Assembly (NCBI GenBank): GCA_964023205.1
Contig: OZ026844.1
Coordinates: 10,340,790 to 10,404,789 of the forward strand
Reading direction: 5' to 3'
Origin: Lutraria lutraria
Taxonomy: Eukaryota > Mollusca > Bivalvia > Venerida > Mactridae
DNA: 64,000 bases
Positions 27,401-39,400 of the stretch are shown here, one piece after another. Each line of letters begins with the position of its first letter. The first letter of the stretch is position 1. Under the pieces are notes generated by a model that saw nothing but the letters and a program-made list of their open reading frames with translations, was not told where the DNA came from and searched no databases. The position numbers and the translations under genes are program-made.

Positions 27401-30400
27401 TAAAAAGGCATCAGACCACTGTTCAATATTTTTTACCTTTTCAGTAACTGCTTTAGATTTTGTTATTATATGTCCATTTTCATCTAGACAGACCGGAACA
27501 GTACGCGGACACTTTTCTATATATGTAACTTACCCGTGTAAATCAGGTTGAGTTTCAAAACATCCAGTCTGTGTAGTTTTGAAGAGGAATCCTTGCTTAG
27601 AAATTTACAGGAACTTACGATTGTAAACAATACACTACGCATGTGCAGTCGAGCATCGCGACAGGTACAGTTACGGCTCAAAAGTACTGCATAATTTAAC
27701 CAGTATGCGGACACCCGCTTAGATGGACGTAAAAGTGATCAAATAAGGTGAACTCACCAGAAAATGTTTATTTTTGTATTTATTTCATATATGCAATGAA
27801 AATTTATTTTTCTGTATTAAAAAAGTAACAGTTAATTATATAATCTAAGCACTGGGTGCAAAATGACTGTTCATTCATTATTCTTTGCATACACCACAGA
27901 ACCAAGGCTCTCCTACCACCAAACTAAAGTCAACATCCACCCGATCTTCATATAGCATACACTCATAATGGGCCCAGTATTCGTCGCAACCATCGCAGCC
28001 AATCCATTTATATTTGTTCGAACCTGACCCACATATTACACACAAAGTTTGAGAGTAATCGTCAGGGTCTTCGAAAGGCAATTTTTCATTGAGAAGGACA
28101 TCTTCAATTTCATGGTTGATATCCTCAGTTGGTTCATGATCAGTAATCAATCGTGCTTGTTCAAAACGAGGGCGCTTTGGCTTTGGCTTAGTAATAATTG
28201 GTGGTTCTATTAAAATAGATGCAAGTTCCGGTGGGATAACCCCTAACCGAACCAATGGATTTTGATTAGAATGACCACACCCATGACAAACATCTGGCTG
28301 ATCAAGGGGTTGCTCATTGGTGGCAGACTCAGAACGACTTTCAGATGGACCTGGAATGGCATCAACGGCTTCTTTGTTGACTGGAAAAAGACCAGATGTT
28401 CTGAAAGCTGACATTGGTGTTTTTGGTGGTATCTTATCGAGTGCAAGTTTCAAAATCATTGGAAACTTGTGCCTTGGCAATGTGCTTATTCCTGTAAAAC
28501 CAAGTGAGACACACAAATCTCCTACTTTGGACTTCAAATCATGGAAGTACCCTACGTCCAGGGGTTGAAGTAAATGAGTACTATGGGCAGGGAAACACAA
28601 TAGATGCACGTTGTTAGCTCTAGCTGCATCAATGACACCTGCAGATAAGTGAGTTACGTGGTTGTCAAGGGTTAGTAAAACTGGCCTATGATTACCGCAG
28701 TTGGCCACAAAACACTCTGTAAACCACTTAAGAAACAGTTCTGAATTTATATAACCAGTCTTAGTGCATTCAATCAGCCAGGAATCAGGCAAACCGTCTC
28801 TGTAGTTAGCTCTTGGTAAGTTTTTATCATATATCAGCATTGGTGGCATGGTACGGCCGTTGGCAGAAATGGCTACATGAACAGTAACATGTCCTGAGAA
28901 TGAGACATGAACACGCCATGGCTGTCTAAATCCCCGATGACCAATGACCTTGTTGTAACTTTTTTCACGTCCACTAAACCCTGTTTCATCACAGTTCCAA
29001 ATTTGTTCACCCTTTCGTTCCAGCCCAAGAGATTCTAATGTACTTTCTAGTAATTCAAAGTACTGAGTAAGCTGCTGCTCAGATACTGAAGCCCTGGCTC
29101 TATCAATTATATGTGGGACTCTTTCAGACAATTCCTGATGCCTGCTTAGAAATTTCTTTACCCATTTGTCACTAGGACCTTTTTCCAAGTTAACTAAAGT
29201 ACTACGGCCACTTTTCTTTATGATGTCAACGCATAACGATTTAATAACTTTCCTGGTTAAAGGGAAACCATGCTCTGCCATATAGAGTGCATAGTTTACA
29301 AGTCCAATTTCCTCTGAATTCGACAAGCATCTCTCTGGCCCTTTCCTGGTATCATATCCCTTAAATTTCCCATAGTGATCTGCTACAGTGGACTTAGGCA
29401 AACCAGTTTTTTTAGCAGCACCACGAATACTCCAGCCAGTTTCTACCAGTTCAACTGCTTTTGCAACGGATGCAAGCCAGTCTTCATGTGGTTGCTTTTT
29501 AGACATTTTCCTTTATAAATAAAGTGATAAGACATATTTTGTTTTGTTTTCTTCAGAAAAGTGGTATTATCTATATTCATTTCTAAAACGAAGTTTGTAG
29601 CTAAGGGGAGTTAAGAAATTAACAAAAATGACATTCAAAAACATTTGGCAGGTGTCTGTAGTCACATGGTACAAGCGCCCAAGCGACAAAGATGCAGACG
29701 TGCGTTGCCGAGTTCAATATTTGTAACGAGGATCGATTGTTTATATTCAGGATTTTTATTTACTATACAAGTGAGATTCTCTTTAAAACATCATTATCAT
29801 TAAATAAGTAAATTATTTTGTTTATTGACTATTTTAAGCGTATGTACGGAAGGACTTATATATATATTTACCGACTGAAACTTCGGTTTCTGATTTGTGC
29901 GGTAGTATTTTTTTATTATCGTCTGCAGATTATGTATAAACAGGAAGTGTAAACAATATATGTATGATACCGGAAGAAGGATAAGTTTGTTACGAATATA
30001 TGTATGTAATATCGATATCGTACGGCATCTTTTACATGATTTAAAACTCGCCGATTACGAGGGTGTCCGCGTACTGGTAGCGTCCGCGTACTGTTCCGGT
30101 CTGTCTATACTTAAAATAGAATTACCTTTCATTTCCGCCAGCTCAACGGCTCCTTTCAAAAGCAAGGCTAAATTTATGTATTGATTTTGTTTTATTTTGG
30201 TTTTAATTTGTTCAGGAATATGAGACCCCAGTTTGTCCCCTCCACACCTTATCATTTCAGGGGTTTCATCATCCAGTATCTGGATTTCATCATTATTACT
30301 TGTTGCCCTGTTTGGCAGTTCTAATGATTCAGAAATTAAAGTTTCAAAATCAACAACTGTTTTATTTTTACCTTTTTCACTCCCATGAGGCTGTGTTTGT

Positions 30401-33400
30401 GTGTCACACAGGATATCTACTCTTTCCTCTAGATCCTCATTTCTTCTTAAATTTTTTTCTGGAGTATGATGTTCTTTGTTGTTTTTTCTTTTTTCAGTAT
30501 TTTTCTTTCTGCCTGGCATTTTTTTAACTTAGATTATTTAAGATTTAAATTGCTCTTTTAATTCTGTTGGTTCCTTCAAGAGATTCCAAGGACAAAAGGA
30601 AAGATAATCATAGTCAACTTCCTGTCTTACTGTTTGCCAAGGGAAACAATCGCTGCTATATTAGGTTATAATGAAAATGGAGTTTGTTCCCTTACATGAA
30701 ATTAAAAGTTCTGCTAAAATAAAGAAGCATTATTGCAAAATGCCATAAGCTGTATTGTTGTGACAATTATTTTTTATAACCATTGTATTTAATAGTGAAC
30801 TCCCTGTAGTTACTGCATGCATCATCATCATCAGGAATTTACAATGTATTTCTTTTTAATTAATTCCTGTGACATGAACAAATGCATAAGTGCTTGAATA
30901 TTTACATTTTTTCCTAAGATATGATTGCCATACCTGACTTTGCTGCCGGTGCCATGGAGAATTGGGGTTTGATCACTTACAGAGAAACTGCCATGTTGTA
31001 TGAACCTGGTGTATCATCTGAGGGTAATCTACAAAGAGTGAAAGTTGTCGTAGCTCATGAACTTGCCCACCAGGTAAGTAAAGCTTATTCGTCTTGGTTT
31101 TCTCGGCCATTATAAACAAATAAACATGTTACAAAAATTTACCAATCTTATGTCAGCTACATTGAAAAATATTGTTAATAATTGGTCTAAATTTATATAC
31201 TATGCTAATTTGATTAGAAACTAACTTTTGTTGGCACTTCAACATCATGTGCTCTTCAGAAAATCTATGCTTTCTCTGGTAATGATATTTGTTTTTGTTA
31301 TAAAACATGTTATGTTTTCATGCAATAAAGATTTGTATTATCAGGGCGCCAGATAAAGGGCGTATTTGCATAAATACACATTAGTTTTCCCGAAATATGC
31401 ATAAAAATATTTCTAGAGCATACCGATATGCACTTGAAATCCCAGGTACACGTTTTACTCTATTAAAATGCGTAACTATCAAATTTAGAATGTAATATCT
31501 GTGACTAGTGATTTAATTGAACATATTGAATAAGGCAAAGGTATTGCATATAAGCTACATTCTTCACTGGATACAAAATAAGTTCATGAAAATGATGTAC
31601 ACATAAAATATAGCAGAACATAATACAACTATTTAGTAAGTACATTTAAAAGCTTAGGCTTCAGTGTGGTTGTGTTTATAAGTGAATACCCTTAAGAGTG
31701 GTTCCCATGACTGTCATTACCCTTTAAAAATCTGAAATACCCCCACAAACAAATTAAGGGGTGAAATACCCCCCTGCTTATAGAAAACAGGGGGTAAAAT
31801 ACCCCTTGCCCAAATATTTATCTGGAGCCCTGATTATATTGTGTCATTGTATTGCATCATTAACATATTTGTTGGACATTTAGAATTGGTTGTCATTTTA
31901 TGAATATAACTACATGACTTATGCTTCTATCTTGAAATGTTGCTTCTTTGTTAAAACCTGACTGTTGTTACAGTACTGATGTAGGTAATACACAATTCAC
32001 TGTATTGATCTGAGTCAAATATGGACAAAAAACTGGACTGATACTGGTGACATAGTATATAAGGAACACAGTGTTGCTCAACTTGATGCAGTATATCCAA
32101 TGAAATATGAAAGAATTGTTTTCAGACTTTGATTCTTTTCAAGCACACACAAAGCAAGTTGTGGTGTCATATAATTGCAGCGTATGAGACAGATATACAG
32201 TGCAATCTCTCCAAAGGGTTTTCCCTTTGTAAAATTAGTAGTAAAATTAAGTTGTTGTTGAGAGGTAGTTGGTCTAGAAAAGTTAAAATAATAGTTAAAC
32301 CATAAAGTGAGAAAAAATCATTCTGTTGTTGAAGGGAGGTTGTTGCTCAAGAGAGGGTCGCTCTGGAGAGGTTGCATTGTGTAGATAATACATGTAAATG
32401 TACATTTATGAAGAAGATAAACATAGTATTTATTCTCTGTCTTCTGTTATAGTGGTTTGGAGATTTAGTAACGATGAAGTGGTGGGATGATTTATGGTTG
32501 AATGAAGGATTTGCTAGTTTTGTTGAGTACATGGGGGTAGATCACGTCAGTCCAAGCTATAAAATGGTATGAGCCTTGATCTTTTAAAATTTCATTGTGT
32601 TCAATTATTTAACTCAAGGATCTTTTTACATTTCTATGCCCTCGTATCGATAGATTGGGGGCATAGTGTTTTTGGCCTGTCTGTCTGTGTCTAACCTTGC
32701 CTATAAAATCAGAATGCTTAACTTCAGTCATCAAACTTTGTATGCTGGTTCCTCATGAAACTTCTACTGGACCAGTGCATTTTCAGGTCAGTAGGTCAAA
32801 CATCAAGGTCAACCTGAAGGGAGCTTGTCATATTTTATATTTCATTTATTAGTTAATTTATACTTTCTTAACCATGTTTATACTAAGTTGTTTCTCAAAG
32901 TATTGATAATTTAGTCATACAAATTAAGTAGAGAAATTTCTGGAGACAGAATAATACATTATAATATACTGGTATTCATGGTGTTAAGTTATAACTATAT
33001 AAGTTATTACTACTTCCAGGTTAAGAGAAACCATGTAATATTTTAATCACTCAACTAATTCTGTCATTGTTTTGTTTACTACTTGCAGTTTGAACAGTTT
33101 GTGTTTGATCTGTATGAAGTATTCAGCATTGATTCACTTACAACATCTCATCCAATCTATGTGGAAGTACATAACCCTGAAGAAATCAATGAAATATTTG
33201 ATACCATATCCTATGGAAAGGTACCAAATAGACTGTTTTCTTACAGCCAACTGAAGTGCATAAAAATATATTTTTAGGATTGGATTGGGCTTTGATAAGT
33301 TTGTTTGAAAACATCATTGTAACTTTTTGGAAACTGGACGATAGTTCAGCTTTCCATAGCCATCACTCATTCGGCGTGAACTAATTTTGATGCAGACCAA

Positions 33401-36400
33401 AGTACTACTTTTTCTATGTCCACTATGCAATTGTTAAACTGGTTCCCGTTCCATGTTGCAGTGCAAGTCTATATAAGCTCAGTTTCCATGAGTTCTATCA
33501 GCACTTTGATTCTTGATGCTGTGATATATTTGTATTTTCTTTAGAAGATTTACTTACCTACCCAACAAAATTGCTACACTTAATCATTTGTCATTTTTGT
33601 AGAATAATGGAAAGTTCATTGCTCGTTAGACATGACATTAATTTATGATATGAACATATTATTCATGGATTCTGTCTCTCATACAAATCATGTTATTTCA
33701 GGGTGGAAGTGTCATTAGAATGATGAGATTTTTCCTTGGAGAAGAAACATTCAAAAAAGGACTTCAGGTTGGTGCACATATATGTTTTGACTCTTTATTT
33801 TAGAATGAAGTTCTTATCCTTTATTAAAACAATGAACTTAATAATTGACTTTCTTTTTTCTTCTTATTATTCATCTATGATGCTTTACACTTAATTAACA
33901 ATTAAATTTAAATAAATATAATGTGTTCCTTGTTTTTCAGCAATACCTTTTCAACAGAAAGTTTCAGAATGCTGATCATAATGATTTATGGAATGCCTTG
34001 GAAAAGGTAATGATTTGCTGTATTTTCGTTGGGCTCAATTTTCGTTGTTTTTACTAAAATGGCTATTTCATGGGAACATAAATTTGTGGATTTTGATTTT
34101 TGCGAAAAATGCCTTATCTCTGCATTTGAATTCTTTGGGATTTGATTTTCGTGGATGACATAAGCCATGAAATTAAATCCCCTAAGAAAATTAATGATAC
34201 CACTGTTTTATTTAATCAGTATTTATACACATACTGTTGTATGATTATATATTTGATGAAGTATATACTTAATTCATTTTGTCAGGTCCTTATTGTATAT
34301 TTCCTTCAAATGAAAAGTTCCGTATTTTATAGATTTTAGACTTGTTGATTGAACTTGTTAAACCAAAGATTGATTACTGTCAAACCAGTTAGTGATTTTG
34401 CATGACTTAATAGTCATTGAGTATTGTTTCTATTTTGTTCTGGAGTATGTCAACAATATTGTTTTATTATCTCGAGTTAAATGTTGAGTTTGATTATGTA
34501 ATTTGGTTATGCCATTGTCATACAATGTTTTGTGTACACATGGATTAAATGCATATTATTCAAATCTTACTTTTTTCATGATATTGGAGATATATTGTGG
34601 TATGAAATAAGAATGATGTCAATAACTAGAGGAGTTTTAGATTCTATAACATCAGCTCTTGGTTCCAACATGCCTTCACTGATTTAGAATAACTTCTGAG
34701 TACCTGTGACCTACAAGACAAACATGCATTGAGATTGTTAAAAATATGTTTTAATAAGCACTTAAAAAGTCAATTTAATGACCAGTATTTACGTATTTTC
34801 TAGCAAGCTAGAAGTGAAGGGAAGATTTTGGAGGTCAGAAAGATATTGGATACATGGATTCTACAAATGAATTACCCTGTTGTAACAGTATCTAAAGACA
34901 GTAATGGAAAAATTACATTGACTCAAGAAAGGTTTTTAAAGGACAAAAATGCAAAAGACCCGTTAAAATATGTTTCGCCCTATGAGTAAGTACCTTTCTG
35001 AAATTGCAAGACACAATGTCATACCAGTTAGAATTAATCATATGCTGATATTTTAAAACTGTTTATTATACCTCACTCCCATTTTCAATGTAAAGTCTCC
35101 TATACCTAACTTGGTGATAACACATGGGTATGACAGTTCAAACAGATTTTCGGTTAATAAATCATTTTCCATTTATTGGACGAATTGTTCATAATAAAAT
35201 CTGTTCTAGATTGTACATTCTGCTTGAAAATACTTCTAATTCGACCAAATTTTCGTTTACTGAGTTTGAAATGCTGATAAAAGCTTGATAGTCTATGTAA
35301 TGTCACTGCTTATTTAAATGTTGTGACATCATATTTTTTTTCTTTTTATATTTCTATGAAATCTTCGGTATGATAAAATAAATATCACATTTTTGAGAGA
35401 GCATTATTAAAAATCACCAGCCCTCGAAAAAGTAATGTTGACTGATTTTAACAATGCCCTCTCAGAAATGTGATGTTTATATAGTATTGCATTCAGATTT
35501 GTGAAAATTGTTTCAAATATTAGGTTTGTTTTGATCCAGTGTGATGAACCTCATAAGTAATGTAACTCTATTCTGCATATCAACTTAATTTTACCATTTA
35601 AGTCAACCAATGAAAATATCTATGTCGCTACAACATTTTTAAGATAAAATGTCATCAATCTTTGGAAACTGAATGATAGTTCAGCTTTCCATAGCCGTCA
35701 CTTTCTAGGCGCAGACCAAAGTACTACGTTTTTCTACATATGTCATACAATTGTAAACTAGTTTCCGTTCAATGCTGCAGTGCAAATCTATGTAAGTTCA
35801 GTTTCCAAGAACATTATCAGTACTTTGATTTTATTTGAAATTGAACTACATGTGTTTTAAATATATGCCTGATACTTCTTGATATTACTGTTACAGTTAT
35901 CAGTGGATGATACCTGTCACATATACAACAAGCCAAGATCCTAACTTCAACCAAACAGATGCTGATGTGACTTGGCTAAATGATAAACAATCAGGTATAG
36001 ATATCAAATATTCTATGAACTTGGCCCCAGTTTCACACAAAAAAAATAAACTTTTTAATTAGTTCAAACATTCCTCTGTTTGCAATACAGACTATTGTAT
36101 TGAAACAGGTACAAATAATAATAATTCTAATAACAGTTTCCTACGATTTCAACCTAGCTATAAAATCTTGAAATCAAAAATAAAATTATTATGTCCTCAA
36201 TACCATTTCAAAAGTATAGTCAGACATGTGTTAGCGGCCACCTTCAAAAAAAGGCCATCCTGTTAATAAAGGTAATTCTTTTAAAAACTGCCTTTGATTA
36301 TTTGAACAAAATGACCTCCAAATAAAGGACTTCTGTCAATAAAGGCCAAATTTTGTGACCTTTGTTCACAGGTTTGAGTGTATTACATAGTTTGTTTGAA

Positions 36401-39400
36401 TTGATTATGATATGATTGTAACTTTTCTCATCATGTTGTTTTACAGTACTGAAAGATTCCTATCCTACTGGTTCTGATGATTGGGTGATTGGAAATATTA
36501 AACAGTATGGAGTTTATAGAGTCAATTATGATCAACAGAATTGGGATAATTTAATAAAGCAATTGAATAAAGACCATAAGGTATCCATTAGCTAGTTTAC
36601 TTTATTGTCCTCATTGTAATCGTCCCAGGGTCTGAGGTTATAAAACTTTAGATTGATCTCAAAGCTCAAATCTCGTCAAAGTATAGCAGTTGACAAGATA
36701 GAGCTGATAAAATGTTTAAATACCCCTTTCAATCGATCATGCTGACTAATGTATCAATAATATCATTATTGTCTGATCATAATCAACTTCTAAATTTCGA
36801 AAAGACAAAATTTGATATATGAGCTCAGAGATAGATCTAAAGTTTTATTACCTCTGGGCCTGGTGAAGTTTTTGAATATGTGATGGATTGGAATAGATTA
36901 AATGTGTCATTTTATTTCTTTTATTCAAAATATTGACATTACAATTAATGTTAAAATCAAGTTCTTAAACTAATAAACAAATGAAAAATTATTTTTGGAC
37001 ATTTTTATTATTTTCTGTATAGAATCCACAATGCATATGTCTTTCATTGTCCATATACTGTTAAACACCTGGAAACCAGTCCCCCTTCTGGATTGGACCA
37101 AAAGTCCCGTTTTCTATTAATTTCTGGTTTTTCTGAGAATTTTCGATAAATAAAAAAATGGACTTAAAAATTCACCAGATTTATCAGGGAATTCCAGTAT
37201 TCAGGGTCCGCTTTTCTGTGATTTTACTGTATAAAAAAATCTGTGTTTTTTTTTTGTGCTGATATGGTTTGAATGATCATTTTGAATCATGATACCCACA
37301 TTTTTTTAATGTGCTCAAGTTATAATTATTATATCTTGGGTAGTCATTCGTTTCATTGTTCATTAATTATTGTTTTCAGGTTATTGATGTTTTGAGTAGA
37401 GGACAAATCATTGATGACTCATTCGGACTTGCTCAGTACGTTTCCAATATTTAGTACATTATATTAATTACATGAATTAAGACCAAACTAAACACAAACA
37501 AACTAGAGATTGTCAAAGACGTGATGAATACCCCCACACGCCTCTTTTGACACAGATGTGTTCATGTTACCGCCCTCTGCCCCATATTTGTCCTTTGACC
37601 TTTAAGTGAGACCCTGACCTTGTAGTTATTGCCCTGGGTTTTGCGCACATCGCACCAGCCCAGCAGGCAAAGCAAACTCCATATTTTACCTTCAAGTGTG
37701 ACCTTGATCACGGTACGGCCTGGTTTTTGCGCACTACACACTGTCTAATGTAGGTGAACAATCATGCCAAGCTATATTGAAATCCATAAAGAAGAACAAT
37801 GTTACAGCACAAGGATTTGATGCAATGGGATGGGAGCATGAGTTTTATGTGCTTCAAGTGTAGCCCCCACTGCTGATAGTGGGTATAATAAATGTTATTT
37901 GCTTACTTATAGTTGGTTTCTGGAGGATTTCTTAAACATGTAATTTGCTACTTTTATAACAAGAATCAATAAGTTGTGTGGGCCAGAAGTTTGAATGACA
38001 TCTACCAGGTACTTGTATGTTTGGTTTCCTGTATGCTTGTAGAAGATTTCTGTGAAATATTACTTCTGCATTTTTCCACCTTATCGCAACTTAAAGTTGT
38101 GTGAGCCAGACAAGTTTTAATGACATCTATGTTTGGTTTTCACCTTATCCCAACTTAGAGATATAACTTTTGCAGCCCTAGATTGAGAGGTGTTATTTTT
38201 GAATACTGGTACATAGTTTTATCTCTATCTTTTATCCAGAGCCAAAATGTTATCGATGGAGACAGCATTGAAAACCTTGGACTATCTTAGTGATGAAGAG
38301 GAGTATGTTCCCTGGGTAGCTGCTGGTACCCAGCTTGGTTTTATTCATAAAATGATTGCAGATACAGAATTGTATGGAGCTTTTGAGGTATTTCATTGTC
38401 AAAGATTTTCTCTTTTATATAGGCAAGCAATTTGAATGTGGTCCAGCAAGATGAATACTTCTTCAGGAACTGGTAGTAAAATGCTGTACGCTAATTGAAA
38501 AGAAGAAGCCTAAAGTTAAACTTTTTCTGTTCTGTTGGCAGCAAAACAAATGCTTATGTATTGCCCCAAAATTTGCAATAATTTATGTCATATAGGTACT
38601 GGGAATTTTTAAGTAGCTATCATATATTATTTTCAAGATTTATTCTAGATATACATTGGTTCATAAGTAATTATGCATGATGGGATTTTGTAATTTTTAT
38701 ACGCTATACTTCTAAACACAAGGCTTTGACATTAAGAAGTTAGAAAATATTGAATGTAAATACAGTGCAACCTCCCTACAACAGCCATCAATATGAATGA
38801 CAAAAATGGCTGTTGTGGAGGTGGATGTTGTTGAGTGAGTGCAATTTGGGTAAAACATCATTTTTGGGTAGCTAGTATATTGGCTGTAACAGGGAGGTGA
38901 CTGTTATTTGGAGGTGACCATTCATAGATGTTGCACTGTGGTGTCATAACTTGATGACTTAAGTTGATTTATTTCAGAGATTTATGCAAGAAATGGTGAA
39001 GAAACAATTTACTAGACTGGGTATGAACGACACTGGATCCGATCATCTTACATCTTATATTAGATCAGATATAACAAGTTATGCATGTGGATATGATATA
39101 CAAAAGTGTACTGCTGAAGCTAAAGATCTACTGGCTGAATACATTGCAAACCCTGATGTTAATCCGTGAGTAAATATACTGAAGGACTAAAGCCTTGTCT
39201 GGGTTGGGTTGTCCATGATTATTTCAAAACCAGTAAAGCTACGTTTATGTTATTTAGCTTATATTATATCGTCTTCCATTGAAACTGGTTTGGCAAGTTG
39301 TACCAATGAGAATGACTAGTAGCGTCTTCTTTACAATGGTACTATTTTTATTAATGCATGATTATAAACAAAAAAGATATTGCTTTTTATGTAGACCAAA

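Larger units (their letters stand above)
20817..30756 (-). mobile_element. Ngaro-type tyrosine-recombinase (DIRS order) retrotransposon, antisense in an aminopeptidase intron
   Basis: In element orientation the layout is A1 (30756-30544), gag, RT/RNase H, tyrosine recombinase and SGNH hydrolase frames, B1 (23734-22530), A2 (22532-22320), a 298-base spacer and B2 (22021-20817). This is the split-direct-repeat structure of Ngaro elements. DIRS1 proper has inverted ends and a methyltransferase instead. B1 and B2 are 1205 bases at a constant offset with no difference noticed; A1 and A2 are 213 bases. Without the nested DNA transposon the element is about 7.3 kb. The three bases ATT occur at both outer ends and at the internal A2/B1 junction, as expected for integration from a circle by a tyrosine recombinase. 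Confidence 0.9.
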
